64,000 nucleotides of DNA, taken from positions 49,921 to 113,920 of the forward strand of contig JASJAO010000014.1 in the NCBI GenBank assembly GCA_030066975.1. The letters are read 5' to 3'. Origin of the DNA: Henriciella sp. Lineage in GTDB: Bacteria; Pseudomonadota; Alphaproteobacteria; Caulobacterales; Hyphomonadaceae. How positions within the stretch are numbered: the first letter of the stretch is position 1; every line of letters begins with the position of its first letter. Under the pieces are notes generated by a model. It worked only from the letters and a program-made list of their open reading frames with translations, was not told the DNA's origin and did no database searches. Made by a program: the position numbers and the translations under genes. Positions 25,209 through 34,406 of the stretch are shown here, piece by piece.

Positions 25209-25343
25209 ATGAAACGTACATTCCAGCCGAGCCGCGTCAAACGCGCCCGCACCCATGGCTTCCGCCTGCGCATGTCGACCAAGAACGGCCGTAAAGTCCT
25301 CGCACGCCGCCGGGCGAAAGGCCGCAAGGTTCTGTCTGCATAA
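25209..25343 (+). CDS. rpmH: 50S ribosomal protein L34
   Basis: A 44-residue frame beginning [20 protein letters not shown] and ending [12 protein letters not shown] is unmistakably ribosomal protein L34, a basic protein of the large subunit. The family is always this short. It is the first gene after a strong promoter and is followed by rnpA and yidC, the conserved bacterial order. A 61-codon ORF lies between rpmH and rnpA, which is unusual. Confidence 0.97.
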   Translation: MKRTFQPSRVKRARTHGFRLRMSTKNGRKVLARRRAKGRKVLSA

Positions 25344-25381
25344 GAATGTCTTTGTCGACCCCTTTGTGGTAAGACGACGCT

Positions 25382-25567
25382 ATGAACAAGGACCAGACAG
25401 CCGAAATCTCTGTTACCCTGACGCCCGAGCAAGTGAAGCGGGCTCTGGCTGCAGCTGATGCTGACACGCATCAGGAACATAGGAAACATGGACTTTTGTT
25501 GCCCGTCGGTCGAGATGGCGAATTACAGTTTGAACAGCCGGATAAGCCGTCCATAGCGGCTGAATAG
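25382..25567 (+). CDS. Small acidic protein between rpmH and rnpA
   Basis: The 61-residue frame starts MNKDQTAEISVTLTPEQVKR and has no cysteines, spans or recognised motif. Its stop codon is 6 bases before the TTG start of rnpA, which itself lacks a good ribosome binding site, so rnpA translation may be coupled to this frame. The ribosome binding site of this ORF is weak too. Codon composition agrees with neighbouring genes. I do not know a family; it may be a lineage-specific gene or a coupled leader. Confidence 0.5.
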   Translation: MNKDQTAEISVTLTPEQVKRALAAADADTHQEHRKHGLLLPVGRDGELQFEQPDKPSIAAE

Positions 25568-25573
25568 TCGCGA

Positions 25574-25942
25574 TTGGATACGCCAGACATCATTCGTCTG
25601 AAGACGCGGCCCCAGTTTGTGTTTGTGCGGGGGGGGCGATCGGAACACCGAAAATCCCTGGTGGTTCAGGCGCGGAGGAACCGCCATCGCGGCGATGAGG
25701 TCGGTGAAGGGTTCACGGCCACGAAAAAAGTCGGAAATGCGGTGGTCCGCAATCGCGCCAAACGCCGGTTACGCGCCGCCGCCCAGCAGCTTTTGCCTGC
25801 TTGCGGGCAGCCGGGCGTGGATTATGTGTTCATAGCCCGCAAAGACACCGCGACAATCGGCTGGGCCAGGCTGCTTGACGATATGGAAAGCGCCCTGATA
25901 AGCCTCGCCAACCAGTTTTCAGCGGGGGCGGGCAACGCCTGA
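25574..25942 (+). CDS. rnpA: Ribonuclease P protein component
   Basis: The 122-residue protein is the C5 subunit of RNase P, which assists the catalytic RNA in removing 5' leaders from tRNA precursors. The diagnostic RNR motif is present as FTATKKVGNAVVRNRAKRRL (about 48-67). A TTG at 25574 is the only sensible start: IIRLKTRPQFVFVRGG follows, the usual N-terminal region. It lies between rpmH and yidC. The small yidD often found between rnpA and yidC was not seen; the gap to yidC is only 34 bases. Confidence 0.93.
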   Translation: MDTPDIIRLKTRPQFVFVRGGRSEHRKSLVVQARRNRHRGDEVGEGFTATKKVGNAVVRNRAKRRLRAAAQQLLPACGQPGVDYVFIARKDTATIGWARLLDDMESALISLANQFSAGAGNA

Positions 25943-25976
25943 CCTCCGTCTTTCTATTAGGGAATAGAGACCTCCC

Positions 25977-27854
25977 ATGATGCAGCAGCGAAACGGCATG
26001 GACCCTCAGGACCAGCGCAACTTTATCATCGCGATGGCGCTGATGATTGCCTTTGTGTTTCTCTATCAGGTGATTGTCGTCAATCCGGAGCAGGCCGCCC
26101 GGCGCGCTGCGCAGGAACAGGCCGCTGCGAATGCCGGACAGCAGGAAGCGCTGGTGGAACGCCCCGAGGTCAGCGCCCCCGGCACGGTTGTGGTCGATGC
26201 TGAAACAGTGACCGAGGCGCTGGCCCAGACTGAGCGGGTCGCGTTCGATGTGCAACGCGTTGATGGCTCACTGAACCTGTCCGGACCGCTGCTCGATGAT
26301 CTTAATCTCAAGGACCACTATCGCACGATCGAGAAAGAAGAAGAGCTGCGCCTGCTGCGCCCGAAGACGCGCCTTGATGGCGAGGTCAGCGGGTATTCTG
26401 CCGATTGGACCTGGAGCACGCTGGAGCCGACCAGTGGTCAGTATTTCCCGGTGATGGCCGCAGAAGCTGGCTGGACGGCCGCCAGCGATGAATTGCTGCC
26501 CGGTGGCTCCATCACGCTCACCTACGAGCGCGGCGGGGTGCAGATTGAGCGGATCGTCAGCGTCGATGAGAATTACATGTTCTCGTTCGCCGATACACTC
26601 ACCAATACGCGCCAGAGTGCGATCACGCTGTCGCCCGTCGGCTATGTCCGTCGCTATGGCGAGTGGAAGGACTTTCTGGAAGTCACCGAACCGCGCTCCT
26701 CGCGCCGGATGGGGATTGTGCACCAGGGCCTGATTGGGGCTTTCGACGAAGCCCTGACCTGGCGCAGCTACAACAATATTTTCAAAGGCCGCTATATCAA
26801 GAAAGCCGACGATAATGGCACCCGCGCGGCCGAGAATGGCGGCTGGGTCGGATTGACCGACATGTACTGGATGGCCGCGCTTGTCCCACAGCAGGAACGA
26901 AGCTTCCGGGCAAAGCTGGACCGCAGCGAAGACGCGCTGGAGCTGACCCTGGATGGGGAAGACATCACCCTGCAGCCGGGCGAATCCCAGACCATCACCA
27001 ACCGGATCTTCGCGGGCGCGAAAGAGTATGACATCGTCAATGCCTATCAGGCAGCGGGCATTCCGCGCTTTGGCGACTCCATCGATTGGGGCAATATTCT
27101 CTATTATATGACAAAGGGCCTGTTCTGGCTGCTCGACTGGCTGAAAGGCGTGGTTGGGTCGTTTGGGCTCGCCATTCTGGCACTGACCGTTCTGGTCAAG
27201 CTGCCGCTCGTGCCGCTCTACAATCAGAGCTATAAATCGATGGCCAAGATGAAGAAGCTGGCCGAGCCAATGAAGGAGCTGCAGGAGCGGTTCAAGGCGG
27301 ACCCGCAGCGGCGTCAGCAGGAGATTATGAAACTCTATCAGCGCGAGAAAGCCAATCCGCTGGCGGGCTGTATTCCGATCCTGTTTACGATCCCGATCTT
27401 CTTTGCGCTCTACAAGACGCTGTATGTGACGATTGAGATGCGCCACACGCCGTTCCTGTTCCTGAGCGATCTGTCCGCGCCGGACCCGACGGCGATCGGC
27501 AACCTGTTCGGCCTTTTGCCTTGGGCGGCAGCCGACGTGAAGGCGATCCCGCTGCTGGGCTTCATCATTGGCATTGGCATTCTGCCGATCCTGTACGGGG
27601 TGACCATGGCCGGGATCCAGGCGCTGTCACCGCCGCCGCCGGACCCGACCCAGCGCACCATCATGATGGCGCTGCCCTTCGTGTTTATGTTCGTGTTTGG
27701 CGGTTTTGCAGCGGGGCTTGTGCTCTACTGGGTCTGGTCGAACATCCTGTCGCTGATCCAGCAATATTACATCATGCGGCGCAATGGGGTGGAGACGGAG
27801 CTCGACAAATTGGTTAAACGATTACTCGGGCGGGCTGAAAAGCCCGCAGAGTAG
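25977..27854 (+). CDS. yidC: Membrane protein insertase YidC
   Basis: The 625-residue protein inserts and folds inner-membrane proteins, alone or with SecYEG. It has the Gram-negative architecture: an N-terminal span (residues 15-28, FIIAMALMIAFVFL), a large periplasmic beta-domain (about 60-360), and a conserved C-terminal core with spans starting near 375 (GLFWLLDWLKGVVGSFGLAI). KANPLAGCIPILFTIPIFFA (about 461-480) and LVLYWVWSNILSLIQQYYIM (about 580-600) are typical of the Oxa1/YidC fold. ATG ATG at the start leaves a one-codon uncertainty. It precedes engB by 2 bases. Confidence 0.97.
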   Translation: MMQQRNGMDPQDQRNFIIAMALMIAFVFLYQVIVVNPEQAARRAAQEQAAANAGQQEALVERPEVSAPGTVVVDAETVTEALAQTERVAFDVQRVDGSLNLSGPLLDDLNLKDHYRTIEKEEELRLLRPKTRLDGEVSGYSADWTWSTLEPTSGQYFPVMAAEAGWTAASDELLPGGSITLTYERGGVQIERIVSVDENYMFSFADTLTNTRQSAITLSPVGYVRRYGEWKDFLEVTEPRSSRRMGIVHQGLIGAFDEALTWRSYNNIFKGRYIKKADDNGTRAAENGGWVGLTDMYWMAALVPQQERSFRAKLDRSEDALELTLDGEDITLQPGESQTITNRIFAGAKEYDIVNAYQAAGIPRFGDSIDWGNILYYMTKGLFWLLDWLKGVVGSFGLAILALTVLVKLPLVPLYNQSYKSMAKMKKLAEPMKELQERFKADPQRRQQEIMKLYQREKANPLAGCIPILFTIPIFFALYKTLYVTIEMRHTPFLFLSDLSAPDPTAIGNLFGLLPWAAADVKAIPLLGFIIGIGILPILYGVTMAGIQALSPPPPDPTQRTIMMALPFVFMFVFGGFAAGLVLYWVWSNILSLIQQYYIMRRNGVETELDKLVKRLLGRAEKPAE

Positions 27855-27856
27855 CG

Positions 27857-28504
27857 ATGACCGAGACGCCTCAGTTTTCAGATGAGGCTTTAGAAGCCGG
27901 ACGTAAACTGTGCGCAGGACCCGTAGAGTTTGTGCTCGGCGCGGCCGATCTGCGCCAGTTGCCAGAGGGTGACCGGCCCGAGATCGCGTTTGCGGGCCGG
28001 TCCAATGTCGGCAAGTCCAGCCTGATCAATGCCCTGCTCAATCGCAAGGGGCTCGCGCGTGCCTCAGCCGAGCCGGGCAAGACACGCGAGCTCAACTATT
28101 TCGATCTGGGTGAGGGCCGGATGTGGCTGGTGGACCTGCCCGGGTTTGGCTATGCGAAAGTCTCGCGCAGCCAGCAAGCCAAATGGGTCCGCCTGACCAA
28201 ACAGTACCTGCAGGGCCGGGCCAATCTGCGCCGGGTTTTCCTGCTGATTGACAGCCGCCGCGGCCTGATGGCGCCAGACCTTGAGACGATGGAGATGCTC
28301 GATACCGCTGCGGTGACCTATCAGATTGTCCTGACCAAGTCAGACAAGGTGAAAGCGACCGAGCGCGAAAAGGTTCGGCTCGACATTGGGCAGACAATCA
28401 AGAAACATCCAGCTGCCCATCCGATTGTGCGGGTGACGTCTTCTGAGAAAGGGGCGGGCTTGCCGGAACTCAGGGCAGAGATTGGACAGCTGGCGGAGGT
28501 TTGA
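27857..28504 (+). CDS. engB: Ribosome biogenesis GTP-binding protein EngB/YsxC
   Basis: The 215-residue GTPase takes part in assembly of the 50S subunit. The G motifs are visible in order: GRSNVGKSSLIN (G1, about 47-58), a threonine in PGKTREL (G2), DLPGFGYAK (G3) and TKSDK (G4, about 158-162). The length is normal for the family. It follows yidC by 2 bases and is probably co-transcribed. In many alphaproteobacteria argB comes next; here a GNAT gene and a foreign-looking gene intervene. Confidence 0.95.
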   Translation: MTETPQFSDEALEAGRKLCAGPVEFVLGAADLRQLPEGDRPEIAFAGRSNVGKSSLINALLNRKGLARASAEPGKTRELNYFDLGEGRMWLVDLPGFGYAKVSRSQQAKWVRLTKQYLQGRANLRRVFLLIDSRRGLMAPDLETMEMLDTAAVTYQIVLTKSDKVKATEREKVRLDIGQTIKKHPAAHPIVRVTSSEKGAGLPELRAEIGQLAEV

Positions 28505-28505
28505 G

Positions 28506-28970
28506 ATGAGCGTTTCGATTACAGCGGCAGACCTGTCGGCGCCGGATTTCATTGCCCTGATCAACACTCATGCCGAACTGATGCTGGACCTCTCGCCGCC
28601 GGGCAGTTGCCACTTCCTGCCGATTGATGGGCTGAAGACACCGGATGTCACGGTTTGGGCGCTGCGGGAGGGGTCAGACCTGGTCGGCAGCGGCGCGCTG
28701 AAACACCTCTCTGACAGTCATGGCGAGATCAAATCCATGCACACGCTGGCGCGCCATCGCGGCAAGGGGCTCGCGCAGACCATGCTGGATCACATTATCG
28801 CTGAGGCGCTCCGCCGGGGCTATACACGGCTCAGCCTCGAAACCGGGTCCTCATCCGGGTTTGAAGCGGCGCGGCGGCTCTATGAACGCAACGGGTTCAG
28901 CCTTTGCGGCCCCTTCGGCGACTATAGCGAAGACCCACACAGCGTGTTCATGACGCGCGCTTTTTCTTGA
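28506..28970 (+). CDS. GNAT family N-acetyltransferase
   Basis: This 154-residue protein has the GNAT fold with the acetyl-CoA-binding A motif in ARHRGKGLAQTMLDHIIAEA (about 84-103) and the C-terminal YERNGFSLCGPFGDYSED block typical of the YsnE/PsiE-like subgroup. The start at 28506 lies one base after the engB stop; the longer frame would overlap engB. The acceptor substrate (amino acid, amine or protein N-terminus) cannot be inferred. It is followed by an A+T-rich region. Confidence 0.87.
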   Translation: MSVSITAADLSAPDFIALINTHAELMLDLSPPGSCHFLPIDGLKTPDVTVWALREGSDLVGSGALKHLSDSHGEIKSMHTLARHRGKGLAQTMLDHIIAEALRRGYTRLSLETGSSSGFEAARRLYERNGFSLCGPFGDYSEDPHSVFMTRAFS

Positions 28971-29095
28971 ATGTTTTTGCGACCCGAAAAACAAGGTAAA
29001 GTAATGATTTCGGGAGCAATTCGAAAATGGGATAGAACAACGCGTAAATATTAGGACAATTCTGTCACACACCTCTGGAATCGAGAGAGGTTGGC

Positions 29096-30145
29096 ATGGT
29101 CAAATTGAACCTAATCACAATGCTCTGTATGGCGCTTTTCCTGATCGCGAATTGTGCGAAAGCAACCGAGCCAGCGACTAAAAAAGATAAGATTCCTCCA
29201 GCCTCCGACATCGATTTCGCGGAATTATTGCGGGCGTCTGATCCGGTGGAAGTTTGCGCGACATATTTGGAAGACGAGCTTCAACGAACTTTGGGTTCCG
29301 ACTTTGTCTCTCCAGATACCATTCTCAACGGCTGCCAATGCCAGCGCGATATGATGAAGTTCCAATTGGAACAGATCGCTCCTGAAAATCCTGGGTTTCA
29401 TGAGCTCTTCATTCAAATCTCGATGAATTTCGACGTCATCCCCCATGTATTCAATGACGAACTTCACCCCGGCGGCATGGAAGTTTTTTTGGAGTTTCTG
29501 GACACCAACGGAGAGCGTGAGTTCGGCGTCAGTACAGAAGAATTCATGAGCTTTCTAAAACGCTCCGACGCCATAACATCAAAGTATAGGAACGCGGCGA
29601 CCGCCCTAGAAACGGTGCTTCAGATTCCTTCATGTGCTGAAAGTATGGAACTTTACCAGAAGAGATTTCCAGACGTTGCCTTAGAGGATATCGGAGCGCA
29701 TTCAGAAAGAAGATTTGCCCTGCAAAGGCTGCGCTATGACCCGCATGTCAGCTTGACCAAGCTGGATGCGATTATGTCCAATGAAAGTCTCTCACAAAGT
29801 TGTCGCATGATCGAACGTTCCGCAATCGAGCCTCGCACCGCCACGGAGCGTGATTTCTGTCATATCTGCGATCTTGAAACGCAATGCCTGACGATGCTCG
29901 ACGGCCTTGAGGGACATGCAAATGAACTCGAAGGTGAGCAAGTCCAGCTCATTAAAAAGCTCGGTATTGCTGGTCTGTACATGGCTGACAGCGCATCAAC
30001 CGCGAAAGTTGAAGACATCTGGCACTATTATTCCGAGCGCGGTGAAATCGACAGCATTTCGTTCGATCTGTTTCTGCATGTCTTCGGATATGATGATGGG
30101 AAGCGACAGGCCAGGCCCGGTATTAAACATTCAGATGGTTCATAA
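29096..30145 (+). CDS. Secreted cysteine-containing protein of unknown function, A+T-rich
   Basis: The 349-residue product starts with a likely signal peptide ([18 protein letters not shown]), whose LIANC could also be a lipobox. Mature cysteines occur as [28 protein letters not shown] and a [10 protein letters not shown] cluster, suggesting disulfides or a metal site. An AGAGG element lies 7 bases before the ATG. No family was recognised. The gene and its 125-base leader are clearly more A+T-rich than their neighbours, and it separates genes (engB region and argB) that are normally adjacent, both signs of recent gain. Confidence 0.72.
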   Translation: MVKLNLITMLCMALFLIANCAKATEPATKKDKIPPASDIDFAELLRASDPVEVCATYLEDELQRTLGSDFVSPDTILNGCQCQRDMMKFQLEQIAPENPGFHELFIQISMNFDVIPHVFNDELHPGGMEVFLEFLDTNGEREFGVSTEEFMSFLKRSDAITSKYRNAATALETVLQIPSCAESMELYQKRFPDVALEDIGAHSERRFALQRLRYDPHVSLTKLDAIMSNESLSQSCRMIERSAIEPRTATERDFCHICDLETQCLTMLDGLEGHANELEGEQVQLIKKLGIAGLYMADSASTAKVEDIWHYYSERGEIDSISFDLFLHVFGYDDGKRQARPGIKHSDGS

Positions 30146-30201
30146 CACGCGCAATCGGGTTTTTCTTTGCGTGCTTGGCGAAGCGGGTTAAAGCGCTGCG
30201 C

Positions 30202-31101
30202 ATGAGCGATGATACTTTGAAACCTGCGCAATTGACGGCTGAAACGCTTTCGGAGGCCCTGCCCTATATCCGTCGCTATACCGGTCTCACCGTGGTGATC
30301 AAATTCGGGGGGCATGCCATGGTGGACGAGGCGCTGTCAGCCGCGTTCGCGCGGGACGTGGTCTTGCTGAAACATCTCGGTATGAACCCGGTGGTCGTGC
30401 ATGGCGGCGGGCCGCAAATCGCCGCGTTGCTCGACCGGCTGGGCATTCAGTCGGAGTTTCGCGACGGGCTGCGCGTGACCGATGATGCGACCATGGAAGT
30501 GGTGGAGATGGTCCTGTCCGGCCCGATCAACAAATCGATAGTGCGCGCGATTAATGCCGCCGGTGGGCGCGCGATTGGCCTGTCTGGCGCCGATGGCGAT
30601 CTGATGCGCGTGCGCCCGGCAACGAAGACCAAACGTGACCCGGACAGCCAGGTGGAGAAAGTCATCGATCTCGGCTTTGTCGGAGAACCGGCCCGCGTCG
30701 ACACATCGGTGTTGATTGATCTGGCGGCCGGAGAGAGCGGGATTATTCCGGTGATCGCACCGGTCGGGGTCGGCGAAGATGGTCGGCGGTATAATGTCAA
30801 TGCCGACACCGCGGCAGGCGCGATTGCCGCGGCGCTGCGCGCGAAACGTCTGCTGCTTCTGACCGATGTCGCTGGCGTGCTCGGCAAGGACAAGAACCTG
30901 ATCCGCGAGCTGGCCCGCGACCTCATCCCCGCCCTGGTCGAGGATGGCACGGTGCAGGGCGGTATGATTCCAAAGCTTGAAACTGCCGCGAATGCTGTAA
31001 AGAATGGCGTTGGCGGGGCGGTCATCTTGGACGGACGGGCAAAGCATGCCCTTCTCATGGAGCTCTTTACCGAACATGGCGCAGGCACAATTATTTATTA
31101 G
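30202..31101 (+). CDS. argB: Acetylglutamate kinase
   Basis: The 299-residue enzyme phosphorylates N-acetylglutamate in the second step of arginine synthesis. Amino-acid kinase motifs are visible: [13 protein letters not shown] (about 31-43), [19 protein letters not shown] (about 62-80), and [15 protein letters not shown] (about 199-213), with the C-terminal [18 protein letters not shown] block. I chose the start at 30202; the longer frame adds an implausible MAKRVKALR. The gene overlaps the start of the DUF1036 gene by 26 bases. Confidence 0.96.
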   Translation: MSDDTLKPAQLTAETLSEALPYIRRYTGLTVVIKFGGHAMVDEALSAAFARDVVLLKHLGMNPVVVHGGGPQIAALLDRLGIQSEFRDGLRVTDDATMEVVEMVLSGPINKSIVRAINAAGGRAIGLSGADGDLMRVRPATKTKRDPDSQVEKVIDLGFVGEPARVDTSVLIDLAAGESGIIPVIAPVGVGEDGRRYNVNADTAAGAIAAALRAKRLLLLTDVAGVLGKDKNLIRELARDLIPALVEDGTVQGGMIPKLETAANAVKNGVGGAVILDGRAKHALLMELFTEHGAGTIIY

Positions 31102-32125
31102 ACTGGCTTTCTTGGTTTTTGTGACTGCACTTACGTTGGGCGGTGTGGGACAGGCCAACGCGCAGGAAGCCACAGGCTGGCAAGTCTGTAACGAGACGAG
31201 TTACGTGGTGGAGGCCGCAGCGGCCCATCATGAAGGCCAGGGCACAGTGGTTGAAGGCTGGACGCGGTTGCGCCCCGGCGCGTGCGAGACGGTTCTGGAA
31301 GGTCCGCTGGAGCCCGGCGTTCACTATCTTTATGGCCGCTCTTCGGCGGCGCACCGGGGCGGACGGCGGATCTGGGGAGGTGACTTCCCGCTCTGCATCG
31401 ACCCGACTGGCAGTTTCTCAATCGAGACCCTGCCTGATTGTTCGATCATGGGATTGGAAGCACGCGAGTTCATGCCGGTCCTGATCGAGCGCCGCAATCG
31501 CTGGACCACCAAGATTACCGAAACCGAGAAACGCAATCTGGAACAGGCGAGCGCCGCCGGGGTGCAGCGTCTGCTCGACAATGCAGGCGTCTATTCAGGC
31601 CGGATTGACGGCTATTTGGGCCGCAAGACCCGCGCGGCGATCGGGGATTTCCTGAAAGCCAATGGGCTGAACGCAGAAACCACGGATGCGGATCTGATCG
31701 ATATTCTCGAACAGACGGCGATTGAACGCTCGCGTAATGTCGGCCTGACGTTCTGTAACCGCACCGACAAGCGGATCTGGAGCGCGATGGCGCGGCGGCG
31801 CGGGGAAGGCTGGGAAAGCCGCGGCTGGTGGCTGCTTGAGGCCGGCGGCTGCGCGCGGGTAATCGACGAGCCGCTGCTGCAGGCTGAACACTTTGCTTAT
31901 GCCGAGATGGAGATTGGCGAGGGCGAGATTCGGACCCTTCGCCGGGGGACTGACCCGTTCTGTGTCTCGCGCGCCAAGTTTGCCATCACGGGGAATGAGG
32001 CTTGCGAAACAGCCGCCTATCGGACCGGCCTGTTTGTGGCGACACCAGCCCCGACCAATCGCAAACTGGTGTTTGAGTTCTTTGAGCGGGACTTTGTCGG
32101 CTTTGGAGCCGCGAATGCTGGCTGA
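31076..32125 (+). CDS. Tandem DUF1036 protein with peptidoglycan-binding-like domain
   Basis: The 349-residue secreted protein (signal peptide [19 protein letters not shown], cleavage near NAQA/QEA) contains two DUF1036 repeats: [18 protein letters not shown] (about 34-51) to the LPDC region, and [18 protein letters not shown] (about 223-240) to NEAC. Between them, [20 protein letters not shown] (about 163-182) followed by [11 protein letters not shown] is a PG_binding_1-like module. Both DUF1036 copies keep the paired cysteines. The domain's function is unknown. It begins inside the argB gene and overlaps the next gene by 11 bases, so it is translated as part of this operon. Confidence 0.82.
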   Translation: MAQAQLFIRLAFLVFVTALTLGGVGQANAQEATGWQVCNETSYVVEAAAAHHEGQGTVVEGWTRLRPGACETVLEGPLEPGVHYLYGRSSAAHRGGRRIWGGDFPLCIDPTGSFSIETLPDCSIMGLEAREFMPVLIERRNRWTTKITETEKRNLEQASAAGVQRLLDNAGVYSGRIDGYLGRKTRAAIGDFLKANGLNAETTDADLIDILEQTAIERSRNVGLTFCNRTDKRIWSAMARRRGEGWESRGWWLLEAGGCARVIDEPLLQAEHFAYAEMEIGEGEIRTLRRGTDPFCVSRAKFAITGNEACETAAYRTGLFVATPAPTNRKLVFEFFERDFVGFGAANAG

Positions 32126-32855
32126 CCCGCCGTCGGCGCCGACCGACTTGTCCGACCGTGATGTCTGGGTGTTTGACCTCGACAACACGCTCTACCCCGC
32201 CGAGTGCGATCTGTTTGCCGAGATTGATCAGCGGATGACGGACTTTGTCGCGCGATTTCTGCATCTGGAGCGCACCGAAGCGCGCGCCCTGCAGAAGAAA
32301 TACTATGCCGAGCATGGGACGACTTTGAACGGGCTAATGACCCTGCACGGCATGGATCCCGCCGATTTCCTGGCGCATGTTCATGAGATTGATCTCTCGC
32401 CCCTGCCCCGGGACCCAAGCCTCGCCGATGCGATTACGGGTCTGCCGGGGCGGAAATACGTCTACACCAATGGCTCACGCGTCCATGTCGACCGGGTGAC
32501 GAAATATATGGGGCTCAGCCAGGTGTTTGACGGCGCCTTTGCCATAGAAGACAGCGCCTATACGCCTAAACCGGCGCAATCATCCTATGACGCCTTTTGC
32601 TCAAAATTCGCCATCCGGCCTGAGCGGGCTGTTTTCTTTGAAGATCTTGCCCGCAATCTGGCCCCGGCGCATGGTATGGGCTTTGTCACCGTGCTGGTCC
32701 AATCGGATAAGGATTGGAGCCACGAGCCAGAGGCGGCACGCCCGGCCGGAATAGGGGATGACCACCCTCCACATATAGATTATGTGACCGACGATCTGAC
32801 ACGTTTTCTGCGTGGATTGACCCGAATGACAATAAGAAGAGAGCCTCATGCCTGA
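32115..32855 (+). CDS. HAD-family pyrimidine 5'-nucleotidase
   Basis: The 246-residue protein is a haloacid-dehalogenase-like hydrolase of the SDT1/pyrimidine 5'-nucleotidase subgroup, probably dephosphorylating UMP or CMP. Motif I is FDLDNTLYP (about 20-28), motif II TNGSRVH (about 115-121), motif III lysine in PKPAQ and motif [11 protein letters not shown]. It begins within the end of the DUF1036 gene and overlaps dapD by 8 bases. The same nucleotidase-dapD order is frequent in alphaproteobacteria. Confidence 0.88.
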   Translation: MLADPPSAPTDLSDRDVWVFDLDNTLYPAECDLFAEIDQRMTDFVARFLHLERTEARALQKKYYAEHGTTLNGLMTLHGMDPADFLAHVHEIDLSPLPRDPSLADAITGLPGRKYVYTNGSRVHVDRVTKYMGLSQVFDGAFAIEDSAYTPKPAQSSYDAFCSKFAIRPERAVFFEDLARNLAPAHGMGFVTVLVQSDKDWSHEPEAARPAGIGDDHPPHIDYVTDDLTRFLRGLTRMTIRREPHA

Positions 32856-33678
32856 CCGTTTAGCTGCCCTGATCAACAATGTCTGGGATGAACGTGACAC
32901 TCTATCGACCAGCACGTCGGGAGAGATCAGAGAAGCCGTAGATGCCGCACTTGAGCTGTTGGATTCCGGTGAAGTCCGGGTCGCTGAACCGGATGGCGAG
33001 GGCGGCTGGACCGTCAATCAGTGGCTGAAAAAGGCCGTGCTTTTGTCATTTCGACTGAACCCCAATGGTCTGGTTGATGGCGGCCCAGGTCATCACGGAA
33101 CCTGGTGGGACAAGGTGCCGTCGAAGTTTGAAGGCTGGGGCGCCTCGGATTTTCAGGCCGCCGGGTTTCGCGCGGTGCCGCCCGCCGCGGTGCGACGCGG
33201 GGCCTATATTGCGCCCGGTGCCGTCCTGATGCCGTCCTATGTCAACATTGGCGCCTATGTCGGGGCCGGAACCATGATCGATACCTGGGCCTCGGTTGGA
33301 TCCTGCGCTCAAGTCGGGGCGAATTGCCATATCTCTGCCGGAACCGGAATTGGCGGCGTGCTTGAGCCCTTGCAGGCCAACCCGACGATTATCGAGGACA
33401 ATTGCTTCATCGGCGCGCGCTCAGAAGTGGTGGAAGGCGTGATTGTCGGCGAAGGGTCCGTGATCGCGATGGGCGTGTTCATTACCCAGTCGACCAAGAT
33501 CGTTGACCGCGCGACCGGCGAAATCAGCTATGGTAAGATCCCGCCCTATTCGGTGGTCGTGCCCGGCACCCTGCCAGATCCGAAGGGCGGCCCGTCGCTG
33601 GCCTGTGCCGTGATCGTTAAAACGGTAGATGCGCAAACCCGGTCAAAAACCGGAATCAACGAGCTGCTACGAGACTGA
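32848..33678 (+). CDS. dapD: Tetrahydrodipicolinate N-succinyltransferase
   Basis: The 276-residue enzyme succinylates tetrahydrodipicolinate on the succinylase route to lysine and meso-diaminopimelate. An N-terminal helical domain is followed by a left-handed beta-helix of hexapeptide repeats ([20 protein letters not shown], about 120-139, and onward to [12 protein letters not shown]). The C-terminal [15 protein letters not shown] is typical. Its start overlaps the nucleotidase stop codon. dapE is not visible in the window. Confidence 0.96.
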   Translation: MPDRLAALINNVWDERDTLSTSTSGEIREAVDAALELLDSGEVRVAEPDGEGGWTVNQWLKKAVLLSFRLNPNGLVDGGPGHHGTWWDKVPSKFEGWGASDFQAAGFRAVPPAAVRRGAYIAPGAVLMPSYVNIGAYVGAGTMIDTWASVGSCAQVGANCHISAGTGIGGVLEPLQANPTIIEDNCFIGARSEVVEGVIVGEGSVIAMGVFITQSTKIVDRATGEISYGKIPPYSVVVPGTLPDPKGGPSLACAVIVKTVDAQTRSKTGINELLRD

Positions 33679-33713
33679 CAAGGTTGAATTAACCATAAGG
33701 TTAGGTGAATCTT

Positions 33714-33729
33714 GGGCACGGGCCTTGCA
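33714..33729 (+). promoter_or_regulatory. Near-consensus sigma-54 (RpoN) promoter of hpf-ptsN
   Basis: GGGCACGGGCCTTGCA matches the -24/-12 consensus TGGCACG-N4-TTGCW at every fixed position except the first T. The GG and GC pairs have the required spacing. Transcription would start about 12 bases after the GC, near 33740, leaving a leader of about 78 bases before the hpf GTG. An inverted repeat TAACC-N4-GGTTA (33690-33703) lies just upstream. Confidence 0.65.
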
Positions 33730-33779
33730 TTCGCTTGAATAGTAACGGATATTTCGTCCGTGGGGGTCGCAATATTGCG

Positions 33780-33800
33780 CTGGCCGGATAATCTGGCCAG
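33780..33800 (+). promoter_or_regulatory. Hairpin in the hpf leader next to the ribosome binding site
   Basis: CTGGCC (33780-33785) and GGCCAG (33795-33800) form a perfect 6-base stem with a 9-base loop, ending about 18 bases before the GTG start and just before the purine-rich AGAGAAACGGAG. It could influence translation initiation of hpf; the effect is not established. Confidence 0.35.
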
Positions 33801-33818
33801 AGAGAAACGGAGTGCTCC

Positions 33819-34388
33819 GTGACGATTCAAATCGCTGGAAGACATATGAGTGTCGGAGACGCGCTGCAGCAGCGAATCTCTGACGGTCTGGAAGATGCTG
33901 TAACCAAATATTTTGACCGTGCCTTCGAGGGCAATGTCACCGTGGAAAAACGCGGATATGAAGTGATCGTGGACTGTAACGTCCATTTGCCCTCGGGGAT
34001 TATTCTCCAATCCACAGGTCAGGCCTCAGAGGCCTATGCCGCGCTTGAAGACGCGCTGGACAAGATGGAGAAACGGGTTCGCCGCTACCATCGAAGGTTG
34101 AAAGATCATCACCGTCGTTCGCCGATGCCCAGTGAGCCGGCGAACGCGTTCATCATTCAGAGCTCGGCAGAAGAAGAACCGGACGGCGACGCGCCTTTGA
34201 TCGTCGCGGAATCGGCCTCTGACGTTAAGACAATGTCAGTATCTGAAGCGGTAATGCAGCTTGAACTGTCAGAAACCCCTGCCGTTTTGTTTCGAAATGT
34301 GAAACACAGCGGCCTTAATATGGTGTATCGCCGAGAAGACGGCAATATTGGCTGGGTTGACCCAGCCGGACATTCCTCACCTGGATAA
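33819..34388 (+). CDS. hpf: Ribosome hibernation promoting factor, long form
   Basis: The 189-residue protein has the two-domain layout of long HPF: an N-terminal ribosome-binding beta-alpha domain (about 1-100, IQIAGRHMSVGDALQQRISD at the start) and a C-terminal dimerisation domain (about 135-185, SVSEAVMQLELSETPAVLFR and NMVYRREDGNIGWVDP). Long HPF dimerises 70S ribosomes into inactive 100S particles in stationary phase. The start is a GTG with ACGGAG upstream. It lies directly before ptsN, as in many proteobacteria where rpoN precedes them; here rpoN is absent but a sigma-54 promoter is present. Confidence 0.93.
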   Translation: MTIQIAGRHMSVGDALQQRISDGLEDAVTKYFDRAFEGNVTVEKRGYEVIVDCNVHLPSGIILQSTGQASEAYAALEDALDKMEKRVRRYHRRLKDHHRRSPMPSEPANAFIIQSSAEEEPDGDAPLIVAESASDVKTMSVSEAVMQLELSETPAVLFRNVKHSGLNMVYRREDGNIGWVDPAGHSSPG

Positions 34389-34406
34389 TTCATAGGTCGA
34401 ATTTAG

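Noticed and set aside
26268..27446. 392-codon minus-strand ORF opposite yidC
   Set aside because: YidC is unmistakable on the plus strand; this frame is a compositional shadow.
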